A DNA stretch of 37,542 nt, from contig NZ_PKIZ01000010.1 of assembly GCF_002847825.1 (NCBI RefSeq), forward strand, positions 68,742 to 106,283. Direction: 5' to 3'. The notes beneath the pieces are model-generated. The model worked only from the letters and a program-made list of their open reading frames with translations, was not told the DNA's origin and did not search any database. Of the stretch, positions 18,265-24,854 are shown one piece after another (the stretch's first letter is position 1; the number at the start of each line of letters is the position of its first letter). The position numbers and the translations under genes were made by a program. The DNA is from Kytococcus schroeteri (lineage in GTDB: Bacteria > Actinomycetota > Actinomycetes > Actinomycetales > Dermatophilaceae).

Positions 18265-20112
18265 GTGAGCACGTTGGACCAGATCGGCAACCCCGACGAC
18301 CTCAAGGCCCTGGCAGCCGACCGGCTGCCGGGTCTGGCTGCGGAGATCCGCAGTCGCCTCATCCAGAGCGTCTCGCGCGCCGGGGGGCACCTGGGGCCGA
18401 ATCTCGGCGTGGTGGAACTGACCATCGCCCTGCACCGCGTGTTCGACTCGCCGGCCGAGCCCATCGTGTTCGACACCGGCCACCAGAGCTACGTGCACAA
18501 GATGCTCACCGGCCGCACCGACTTCAGCACGCTGCGCCAGGCCGGCGGGCTGAGTGGCTACCCGAGCCGCGCCGAGTCCGAGCACGACGTGGTGGAGAAC
18601 TCCCACGCCTCCACCTCGCTCAGCTGGGCGCACGGCATCGCGGTGGGGCGGCGCCTGCGCGGCGAGGAGGGCGCCACCGTGGCCGTCATCGGTGACGGCG
18701 CGCTCACCGGTGGCATGGCCTGGGAGGCGCTCAACAACATCGCCGCGGACAAGACCCTGCCGCTGGTGGTGGTGGTCAACGACAACGAGCGTTCCTACGC
18801 GCCCACCCTGGGCGGCATGGCCGAGCACCTGGCCCACCTGCGCACCCAGCGCCGCTACGAGCAGGCCCTCAGCTGGACCAAGAGGAGCGTGCAGAGCACC
18901 CCCGTGGTGGGGCGTCCGGTGTTCGAGGCGCTGCACGGTCTCAAGAAGGGCGTCAAGGACGTGCTGGCCCCGCAGGGCCTCTTCGAGGACCTCGGCATCA
19001 AGTACATCGGCCCGGTGGACGGCCACGACCTGCCGGACGTGGAGAACGCCCTGCGCCTGGCCAAGCGCTACGGCGGCCCGGTGATCGTGCACGTCATCAC
19101 CCAGAAGGGGCGCGGTTACGACCCGGCCACCAACGACGAGGCCGACCGCTTCCACGCCGTGGGCAAGATCAATCCCGAGACCGGGCTGCCGCTGGAGATC
19201 GCCGGCCGGGCGTGGACCGAGGAGTTCTCCGAGGAGCTCGTCGACATCGCCGCCGAGCGCGAGGACGTGGTGGCGCTGACGGCCGCCATGCTCATCCCGG
19301 TGGGCCTGGAGCCGATGCAGGCGCGCTTCCCCGAGCGCGTCTTCGACGTGGGCATCGCCGAGCAGCACGCGGTCACCATGGCCGCAGGGCTCTCCCGCGC
19401 CGGGCTGCACCCGGTGGTGGCCATCTACTCCACCTTCCTCAACCGTGCCTTCGACCAGCTGCTCATGGACTGCGCGCTGCACCGCCAGGGCGTCACCTTC
19501 GTGCTCGACCGCGCGGGGGTCACCGGCTCGGACGGGCCCAGCCACAACGGCATGTGGGACCACTCGCTGCTGTCCATCGTGCCCGGGCTGCACCTGGCCG
19601 CCCCGCGCGACGGCGTGCGCGTACGCCGGGCCCTGCGCGATGCCGTGGAGGTCACCGACGCGCCCACCGTGCTGCGCTTTCCCAAGGGCAGCGTGCCCGA
19701 GCCGGTGGAGGCGGTGGCGCACCGCGACGGCGTGGACGTGCTCACGCAGGACGGTGACGGCGCGGTGGACGAGCTGGTGGTGGCCATCGGGGCCATGGCG
19801 CCGGTCGCCCTCGACCTGGCCGAGCGCCTGCGCGCCGCGGGCCGCACGGTCCGTGTGGTGGACCCGCTGTGGGTGCTGCCGCTCTCCGACGGACTGCGGG
19901 CCGAGGTGGAGCGCGCCGGTGGCCGGGTCTCGGTGGTCGAGGACGCCCTCGTGGTCGGCGGCCTGGGCTCACGCGTGGCTGCCGAGTTCCCCGAGCGCAC
20001 CGTGCGCGCCTTCGGCATCCCGCAGCGCTTCCTCGACCACGCCTCGCGTGGGCAGATCCTCACCGAGATCGGGCTGGACGCCGACGGCATCGCCGCCGAG
20101 CTGCTGGGCTGA
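18265..20112 (+). CDS. dxs: 1-deoxy-D-xylulose-5-phosphate synthase
   Basis: A 615-residue thiamine-diphosphate enzyme condensing pyruvate and glyceraldehyde-3-phosphate, the first step of the MEP isoprenoid pathway. Motifs: [34 protein letters not shown], the ThDP site [33 protein letters not shown] in the central domain and [15 protein letters not shown]. Length is slightly short of the usual 620-640. The GTG start at 18265 gives [16 protein letters not shown]. Transcribed on its own from TAGACT (18229-18234) and ended by a 14-bp hairpin. Cytoplasmic, probably a homodimer. Confidence 0.96.
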   Translation: MSTLDQIGNPDDLKALAADRLPGLAAEIRSRLIQSVSRAGGHLGPNLGVVELTIALHRVFDSPAEPIVFDTGHQSYVHKMLTGRTDFSTLRQAGGLSGYPSRAESEHDVVENSHASTSLSWAHGIAVGRRLRGEEGATVAVIGDGALTGGMAWEALNNIAADKTLPLVVVVNDNERSYAPTLGGMAEHLAHLRTQRRYEQALSWTKRSVQSTPVVGRPVFEALHGLKKGVKDVLAPQGLFEDLGIKYIGPVDGHDLPDVENALRLAKRYGGPVIVHVITQKGRGYDPATNDEADRFHAVGKINPETGLPLEIAGRAWTEEFSEELVDIAAEREDVVALTAAMLIPVGLEPMQARFPERVFDVGIAEQHAVTMAAGLSRAGLHPVVAIYSTFLNRAFDQLLMDCALHRQGVTFVLDRAGVTGSDGPSHNGMWDHSLLSIVPGLHLAAPRDGVRVRRALRDAVEVTDAPTVLRFPKGSVPEPVEAVAHRDGVDVLTQDGDGAVDELVVAIGAMAPVALDLAERLRAAGRTVRVVDPLWVLPLSDGLRAEVERAGGRVSVVEDALVVGGLGSRVAAEFPERTVRAFGIPQRFLDHASRGQILTEIGLDADGIAAELLG

Positions 20113-20149
20113 GTGGGCGGGCGTCCGGCCGCCCCGGGGCACGCCGGGC

Positions 20150-20192
20150 AGCACGAGGGCCGGTACCCACCGCGGAGGCCGGCCCTCGTGCT
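20150..20192. terminator. Strong terminator hairpin after dxs
   Basis: A perfect 14-bp inverted repeat, AGCACGAGGGCCGG (20150-20163) and CCGGCCCTCGTGCT (20179-20192), with a 15-nt loop, 37 nt past the dxs stop. It also marks the point where base composition drops. Confidence 0.75.
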
Positions 20193-20415
20193 CCGCCGAG
20201 TGATCCAGGGAGCTTGATCGATCAGAGTTTGCACATCGTGGCCCTTCCTTGCGAAGAGATGTCGCGATCGCCGCCTCTTCCAGGTACAGCGAACTTGCTG
20301 TGCATCGGAGCGCCAAGCACAGCTGCACCTCGCGCCGTCTCAGGCATCAGGTGCAGATCGAGCACGCTCGGGGATCGAAGCCGCAGTCCCTCTCGACTCA
20401 TCGAGGCGTGCGCCT
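20193..20415. other. Low-G+C intergenic segment upstream of the lipoprotein gene
   Basis: This gap between the dxs terminator and the lipoprotein promoter has visibly lower G+C than its surroundings. It contains a 10-bp palindrome TGATCGATCA (20215-20224) and an 8-bp inverted repeat CTGCACCT / AGGTGCAG (20323-20330 and 20349-20356). I see no convincing gene or tRNA. An open frame from 20249 runs into the lipoprotein but has no recognisable content before 20429. Confidence 0.4.
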
Positions 20416-20421
20416 TAGGCT
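20416..20421 (+). promoter_or_regulatory. -10 element (TAGGCT), putative leaderless promoter of the lipoprotein gene
   Basis: TAGGCT is followed by 7 nt and the GTG at 20429, directly supporting that start codon over upstream in-frame alternatives. Confidence 0.5.
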
Positions 20422-20428
20422 CACCACC

Positions 20429-20878
20429 GTGAAGAGGAACGCGAGACTCTGGCGTTCAGTTCGGGGATGCACGGTCACGGGAGTCACACTCTTGGCGTTG
20501 GCTGCATGCACGAGCAACGGCGATAGCGACGAGCCCTCGGATGAGGGGGCCTCGAGCCCTCCGAGCGCTTCAGCATCGGAGAACCCGTCGCAGGAGTACG
20601 AGGCCAAGGGGCCTGGCGGGATGGCCGCGCAGCTCAAGGGAACCCTGACGCAGCGGGAAGGGTGCTGGGTCGTGGAGGGCGAGCACCAGGGCACGACCGT
20701 TCCAGTGTTCCCGACCGGCGAGGTCGTCTGGGAGGACGACGGCCTCACCTACCAGGGCACCCACTACGGCGAGGGCGACGAGATCGCGCTGGGCGGCGGG
20801 AACCCCGGTGAGAACGCCACGAGCGACTGCGAGGGCGACTCGGTGTTCCACGTCGCCGCCTCGTCCTCGTCTGAGTGA
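20429..20878 (+). CDS. Small predicted lipoprotein
   Basis: A 149-residue exported protein. The basic N terminus (MKRNARLWRSVRG) and hydrophobic stretch lead to the lipobox LAAC at residues 24-27, so Cys27 is the predicted lipidation site. A Ser/Glu/Asp/Pro-rich spacer follows, then a compact domain of about 85 residues with a Cys in REGCWVVEG, VPVFPTGEVVWEDDG, YGEGDEIALGGG and a second Cys in TSDCEGDSV; the two Cys could form a disulfide. I recognise this as a type seen in other actinobacterial lipoproteins but know no function. Codon use is less GC3-biased than its neighbours. The left end of the IS3 remnant begins 6 bp after the stop. Confidence 0.75.
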   Translation: MKRNARLWRSVRGCTVTGVTLLALAACTSNGDSDEPSDEGASSPPSASASENPSQEYEAKGPGGMAAQLKGTLTQREGCWVVEGEHQGTTVPVFPTGEVVWEDDGLTYQGTHYGEGDEIALGGGNPGENATSDCEGDSVFHVAASSSSE

Positions 20879-20884
20879 CATGGG

Positions 20885-20906
20885 ACTGCTGCACAGGTAG
20901 GTGACA
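20885..20906 (+). repeat. Left terminal inverted repeat of the IS3 remnant
   Basis: ACTGCTGCAC followed by GGTGACA, pairing with 21713-21734. The outer 10 bp are identical in both ends. Confidence 0.75.
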
Positions 20907-20941
20907 TCTGGTCTGTGACGCTACGAGGCGTCGCTGGACGG

Positions 20942-21244
20942 ATGTGCACCGTGCCCAAGCCCTGTCCCCAAGAGTTCCGTGACGACGTGGTCAACGTCGC
21001 CCGAAACCGTGAATCTGGACAGACGATCAAGTAGATCGCAGCCGACTTCGGGATCGCCGAGTCGTGCTTGCGCAACTGGATGCGCGCGGCCGAGGTGACC
21101 GATGGCGCCCGGCCCGGGAGGATGACAGCGGAGAACGTCGAGCTGAGGGAGGCCACGAAGCGGATCCGGTTGCTGGAGCAGGAGAACGAGGTCTTGCGCC
21201 GCGCTGCGGCTTACCTGTCTCAGGCGAACCTGCCGGGAAAGTGA
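20942..21244 (+). pseudogene. IS3-family transposase orfA (nonsense mutation)
   Basis: The frame from ATG 20942 encodes a ~100-residue OrfA: PCPQEFRDDVVNVARNRESG, then a helix-turn-helix (IAADFGIAESCLRNWM) and a leucine-zipper-like coil (LREATKRIRLLEQENEVLRR). Codon 31 is TAG (21032-21034), right after QTIK, where relatives usually have Gln; a single CAG to TAG change explains it. The rest of the frame is intact to the TGA at 21242-21244, which overlaps the orfB ATG. Confidence 0.85.
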
Positions 21245-21705
21245 TGTACCCGCTCGTCCGCGAGCTGGCCGGTGACGGGATCCCCGTCATGGTGACGTGC
21301 CGGGTGCTCGAGATCGCTCGCCAGCCCTGCTACCGGTGGCTGTCCAGCCCGGTCACTGACGCCGAGCTGGCCGCCGCTTACCGCGCCAATGCCCTGCACA
21401 CCGACAGGGCATCGCAGTTCCGAAGCCGGACGTTCGTCCGCGCTCTGCACCGTCACGGCATGGTCGGCTCCATGGGCAAGGTCGGCGCGGCCGGCGACAA
21501 CGCTGCGATGGAGTCCTTCTTCCCTCTGGTGCAGAAGAACGTCCTGGACCGTCGGCACTGGACGACCCGACAGGACCTGTGGATCGCGATCGTCACCTGG
21601 ATCGAGCGCACCTACCACCGCCGCCGGCGGCAGGACGCTATCGGCCGGTTGGCCCCCATCGAGTACGAGACCATCATGACCACACTGGCCGCTCAGGCAG
21701 CCTGA
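21244..21705 (+). pseudogene. IS3-family transposase orfB (internal in-frame deletion)
   Basis: The frame from ATG 21244 encodes 153 residues, against about 290 for intact IS3 OrfB. The N-terminal MYPLVRELAGDGIPV part runs to AYRANAL (residue 51). It then jumps to HTDRASQFRSRTFVRAL, which holds the second catalytic Asp (Asp54), and AAMESFF with the Glu (Glu90), keeping the D(35)E spacing. The segment with the first catalytic Asp is missing, with the junction near 21397. The ending TYHRRRRQDAIGRLAPIEYE is typical. Because the deletion is in frame the remnant could still be translated, but it cannot catalyse transposition. Confidence 0.88.
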
Positions 21706-21712
21706 CCCGACC

Positions 21713-21734
21713 TGTCACCCGTCCGTGCAGCAGT
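21713..21734 (-). repeat. Right terminal inverted repeat of the IS3 remnant
   Basis: TGTCACC...GTGCAGCAGT, the inverse of the left end. Confidence 0.75.
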
Positions 21735-22122
21735 GCCTCTGGCGGAAGTCATCGCCGGGGCGGGGCGCGATGCCCACGGAGGTGTGCGCCCGGATCGTGC
21801 CGTTGGACAGTCGCTCACGGCGGTAGCCCAGGCTCGACCACGCCGAGATGTGGGCGGCGCCCACGTACTGGGTGCGGGCACGGGTGAGGACGGGGCCGTG
21901 GGTGTGGCCGGTGGAGACGGTGCGCCCGGTGGCCAGGCGGACGGTCACCCGGGTGGTCTTGCTGCCGGAGGTGATGGTGACGCGGTCCTTCGTGCCGTCG
22001 TCGTCCACGTCGGCGGTGGTCGTGTACGAGCTCGCCGTCGGGGTGGCCCCGGTGGTGGGCCCGGCCCTCGACCGGATGCCCCCACTGTGCCAGCCCCGGC
22101 CCGTGCGCGGCTCGCCCCCGAC
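21715..22122 (-). pseudogene. Fragment of a VCBS/FG-GAP-like calcium-binding-repeat gene, truncated at both ends
   Basis: A minus-strand open frame between an in-frame TGA at 22123-22125 and a stop supplied by the IS3 right repeat (21715-21717). It contains TTADVDDDGTKDRVTI, a D-x-D-x-D-G calcium loop typical of VCBS/FG-GAP repeats, then TSGSKTTRVTVRLATGRTV and AWSSLGYRRERLSNG. The last five to seven residues come from the IS end. No signal peptide or start with a ribosome-binding site is visible, and only about 50 bp separate it from the GDPD stop, so the N terminus is missing too. It is probably the leftover of a secreted repeat protein. Confidence 0.6.
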
Positions 22123-22136
22123 TCACAGGTGCCGCA

Positions 22137-22166
22137 CGGTCGACTCACACCCGGTCGACGCACACC
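22137..22166. repeat. Tandem 15-bp direct repeat
   Basis: CGGTCGACTCACACC followed directly by CGGTCGACGCACACC (14 of 15 identical), just downstream of the GDPD stop on the minus strand. Each copy contains a GTCGAC palindrome. Confidence 0.6.
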
Positions 22167-22173
22167 CGTCGGC

Positions 22174-23112
22174 TCAGGACCGTCCGGCCACCACCGCCAG
22201 GGCGCGGTCGGCGCGGTCGGTCACCAGGCCGTCGACGCCCAGGTCGAGCAGGCGCCGCATGTCGGCCTCCTCGTTGACGGTCCACACGTGCACCTGCGCG
22301 CCGGCGAGGTGCGCCGCGTCGAGGAAGGCGTGGTCCACCACGCGCAGCCCCCGGAAGTGCTCGGGCACCTGGTAGGCGTCGATGCCGTGGGCCACCCGCC
22401 GCACGAGCCGGTGGGTCCACTCCTCGGCCGCCGTGGCCAGACGCCGCCCCGGTGCGGCCAGGCGCCCCCGGGTCAGCTCGGCGGTACCCACCCCGATGCC
22501 GGCGGCGAGCACGAGCAGCCGGCTGGCGGCCCACATCGCGGCCGTGCGGGCCTGCCCGGCCGAGGTGGCCACGGGGCGCGAGAGCAGATCCAGCGCGCGC
22601 TGGCGGCGGGCGTCGTCGAACGAGGTGAGCAGCACCCGGTCGTGCACGCCGAGGCGCTCCACGAGGGCCACGGTCGGCTCCACCGCGCCGTCGGACTTGA
22701 GGTCCACGTTGAGGCGCAGTCCCGGATGCCGGGTGAGCAGTTCCTCCAGCGTGGGCACCGGGTGGCCGCCGGTGATGCGGGCCCGGCGCACCTGCTCCCA
22801 CGGCAGGTCGGCGATGCGGCCGGTGGCGTCGGTGACGCGGTCCAGGGTGTCGTCGTGGAAGGCCACCACCACGCCGTCGGCGGTGGCGTGCACGTCGGTC
22901 TCCACGTACGTGCAGCCCAGGGCCACGGCGGCGTCGAAGGCCGCCATCGAGTTCTCGCTGCCGTCCGGGGCGAACCCGCGGTGGGCCAGCACGAGCGGGC
23001 CGTCACCCGCCAGGTAGGGCGTGCGCGTGTCCCCGGCGTCGGCACCGCCGGGGGAGGGGATGCGGGCGGCGGGGGCAGGGTCCTCGGGGAAGAGGTGTCG
23101 CGTGGCGGCCAT
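22174..23112 (-). CDS. Glycerophosphodiester phosphodiesterase family protein
   Basis: A 312-residue GDPD TIM-barrel enzyme, splitting glycerophosphodiesters into glycerol-3-phosphate and an alcohol. Catalytic motifs: VLAHRGFAPDGSENSMAAF (His, Arg and Glu), VETDVHATADGVVVAFHDDTLDRVTD (metal-binding Glu/Asp and catalytic His), LNVDLKSDG and VHVWTVNEEADMRRLLDLGVDGLVTD. About 40 extra N-terminal residues precede the barrel and do not look like a signal peptide. GGTGGAGG lies 8 nt before the ATG at 23112, which selects it over an upstream in-frame start. Its product, glycerol-3-phosphate, is also the product of GlpK at the far end of the window, but they are not linked genetically. Confidence 0.87.
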   Translation of the reverse strand: MAATRHLFPEDPAPAARIPSPGGADAGDTRTPYLAGDGPLVLAHRGFAPDGSENSMAAFDAAVALGCTYVETDVHATADGVVVAFHDDTLDRVTDATGRIADLPWEQVRRARITGGHPVPTLEELLTRHPGLRLNVDLKSDGAVEPTVALVERLGVHDRVLLTSFDDARRQRALDLLSRPVATSAGQARTAAMWAASRLLVLAAGIGVGTAELTRGRLAAPGRRLATAAEEWTHRLVRRVAHGIDAYQVPEHFRGLRVVDHAFLDAAHLAGAQVHVWTVNEEADMRRLLDLGVDGLVTDRADRALAVVAGRS

Positions 23113-23188
23113 GGGGGCAGCCTCCACCACCTCGGTGAACGGGATCTGTCCTGTGGTGGCCCGCCCCGTCCACCACGCCACACACACG

Positions 23189-23220
23189 ACGGCCGGGCCC
23201 GCGCCTGCGGACCCGGCCGT
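23189..23220. terminator. Terminator hairpin after the XRE-MurA gene
   Basis: ACGGCCGGG / CCCGGCCGT 9-bp outer stem, one mismatch, then CCGC / GCGG around a 4-nt loop. It is 19 bases past the stop on the minus strand and separates XRE-MurA from GDPD. Confidence 0.7.
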
Positions 23221-23238
23221 TGGCCGTGCGGTGGGAGA

Positions 23239-24762
23239 TCAGATGTCGCGGAACACCGTGATGCTCGCGCCCAACTCGTTGAGGCGCGTGGCCAGCGCTT
23301 CGTAGCCGCGGTTGATGACGTACACGTTGCGCAGCACCGAGGTGCCCGGCGCGGCGAGCATGCCGAGCAGGATGACCACGCCCGGGCGCAGCGCCGGCGG
23401 GCACATGATCTCGGCGGCGCGCCAGCGGGTCGGGCCCTCCACCTGGATGCGGTGCGGGTCGAGCAGCTGCACGCGGGCGCCCAGGGTGGACAGCTCGGTG
23501 AGGTGGATGGCGCGGTTCTCGTACACCCAGTCGTGCACCAGCGTCTTGCCCTCGGCCATGGCGCCGATGATCACGAAGAACGGGAGGTTGTCGATGTTGA
23601 GGCCGGGGTACGGCATCGAGTGCACCTTGTCCTGCGGTGCCACCAGCGGGCCGGGCTTGTACGTGATGTCCGCCAGGCGGGTGCGCCCGTTGGCCGAGGT
23701 GTACTCCTCGGTGAGCTCGTACTTCATGCCCATGTGCTCGAGGGTGGCCAGCTCGATCTCGAGGAACTCGATCGGCGCCCGCTCGATGGTGATCTCGGAC
23801 TGGGTGACGATGCCGGCCGTCAGCAGGCTCATCGCCTCGATGGGGTCCTCGCTGGGGGAGTACTCGACGTCGGTGTCGATGTCCTCCACGCCGGTGATGG
23901 TGAGCGTGGTGGTGCCCACGCCCTCGATCCTCACGCCCAGCGCCTCGAGGAAGAAGCACAGGTCCTGCACCATGTAGTTGCTCGAGGCGTTGCGGATGAC
24001 CGTGGTGGTCGGCTCCATGGCGGCGGCCATGATGACGTTCTCGGTGACCGTGTCGCCGCGCTCGGTGAGCACGATCGCGCGGCCCGGGGCCTTCTTGGTG
24101 ACCGTGGCGTTGTACTGGCCCTCGGTGGCCAGCACCTCCAGGCCGAAGGGCTTGAGCGAGTTCAGGTGCGGGCCCACGGTGCGGGTGCCCAGGTCGCAGC
24201 CGCCGGCGTAGGGCAGCTGGAACTCGGGGTACCGGTGCAGCAGCGGGCCGAGGAACATGATGATCGAGCGGGTGCGGCGGGCCGCGGCCTCGTCGATCTC
24301 CTCGAGCTTGAGGCGCTCCGGCGGGGTGATGCGCAGGTCGTTGGTGTCACCGAGCCACTTGGTCTCGACGCCGAGGGAGTTCAGCACCTCGATGAGGCGG
24401 TTGACCTCCTCGATGCGGGCGAGGTTGCGCAGCGTGGTGGTGCCCTTGTTGAGCAGGGAGGCGCACAGCAGCGCCACGGCGGCGTTCTTGGAGGTGCGCA
24501 CCTCGATGCTGCCGGAGAGCTTGCGTCCGCCCTCGATGCGCAGGTGCTGGGGCATGGAGGCCGGCACGACGATGTCGTGGTCGAGGGCCTCGCTCACGCG
24601 GGCGATGGTGTCCAGGGAGAGGTTCTGCTTGCCCTGCTCCATGCGCGCGACCGCGCTCTGGCTGGTGTTCAGGATCTCCGCGACCTGCTGCTGGGTCATG
24701 CCCCGGTGCAGTCGGGCGTCGCGGATGAGGTTCCCGATCCGTGCCAAGTACTCATCAGTCAT
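23239..24762 (-). CDS. XRE helix-turn-helix domain fused to UDP-GlcNAc 1-carboxyvinyltransferase (MurA-like)
   Basis: A 507-residue protein. Residues 1-65 form an XRE/Cro-type helix-turn-helix (MTQQQVAEILNTSQSAVARM). Residues 74-507 are a full MurA/EPSP-synthase fold. MurA makes the first committed peptidoglycan precursor from UDP-GlcNAc and PEP. Residues matching E. coli MurA are present: Lys92 (SKNAA, K22), Cys189 (AGGCDLGTRT, C115), Arg194 (R120), Asp391 (YPGLNIDNLP, D305) and Arg485 (NRGYEAL, R397). Surrounding sequence is divergent, for example TRTVGPHLNSLKPFG. An intact active site joined to a DNA-binding domain suggests an enzyme that reports substrate state to DNA, or a regulator that kept the fold. 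Similar fusions occur in Micrococcales genomes; whether this is the only MurA cannot be seen. Confidence 0.9.
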   Translation of the reverse strand: MTDEYLARIGNLIRDARLHRGMTQQQVAEILNTSQSAVARMEQGKQNLSLDTIARVSEALDHDIVVPASMPQHLRIEGGRKLSGSIEVRTSKNAAVALLCASLLNKGTTTLRNLARIEEVNRLIEVLNSLGVETKWLGDTNDLRITPPERLKLEEIDEAAARRTRSIIMFLGPLLHRYPEFQLPYAGGCDLGTRTVGPHLNSLKPFGLEVLATEGQYNATVTKKAPGRAIVLTERGDTVTENVIMAAAMEPTTTVIRNASSNYMVQDLCFFLEALGVRIEGVGTTTLTITGVEDIDTDVEYSPSEDPIEAMSLLTAGIVTQSEITIERAPIEFLEIELATLEHMGMKYELTEEYTSANGRTRLADITYKPGPLVAPQDKVHSMPYPGLNIDNLPFFVIIGAMAEGKTLVHDWVYENRAIHLTELSTLGARVQLLDPHRIQVEGPTRWRAAEIMCPPALRPGVVILLGMLAAPGTSVLRNVYVINRGYEALATRLNELGASITVFRDI

Positions 24763-24769
24763 GCCCTCG

Positions 24770-24775
24770 ACGGTA
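24770..24775 (-). promoter_or_regulatory. -10 element (TACCGT) of a putative leaderless promoter for XRE-MurA
   Basis: On the minus strand TACCGT lies 7 nt before the ATG at 24762. Its upstream edge overlaps the inverted repeat at 24774-24791. Confidence 0.45.
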
Positions 24776-24791
24776 TCTCATGGATGAGATA
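24774..24791. promoter_or_regulatory. Perfect inverted repeat, candidate operator for the XRE domain of MurA
   Basis: TATCTCAT-GG-ATGAGATA: two perfect 8-bp arms with a 2-bp centre, AT-rich in a very GC-rich genome. It is 12 bp upstream of the XRE-MurA start and touches the putative -10 element. XRE-family regulators typically bind such sites at their own promoters. Confidence 0.6.
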
Positions 24792-24854
24792 TCGCAACCG
24801 GCCGACGCTCCGACAGGCCGTGTGTCATGGCCCACCTGCGGGTGCCCGACGGCC

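Larger units (their letters stand above)
20885..21734 (+). mobile_element. Decayed IS3-family insertion sequence
   Basis: An element of about 850 bp bounded by imperfect inverted repeats. ACTGCTGCAC...GGTGACA at 20885-20906 matches the reverse complement of 21713-21734 at 17 of 22 positions. It carries orfA and orfB in the usual overlapping arrangement. It is inactive as read: orfA has an in-frame TAG and orfB has lost its central part. A complete IS3-group element would be about 1.2-1.3 kb. No clear 3-4 bp target duplication is visible at the flanks, which suggests a later rearrangement. Confidence 0.85.

Noticed and set aside
20193..20415. A possible tRNA or small RNA gene in the gap before the lipoprotein
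   Set aside because: No cloverleaf, TTCGA-type T-loop with matching stems, or terminator could be assembled by eye.
20249..20428. An upstream extension of the lipoprotein frame from ATG 20249
   Set aside because: It would bury the signal peptide internally. TAGGCT placed 7 nt before GTG 20429 and the lipobox position support the shorter form.
23239..24762. XRE-MurA as a toxin-antitoxin or phage-derived regulator
   Set aside because: There is no partner gene, and the MurA active-site residues and core-genome neighbours argue against a mobile origin.
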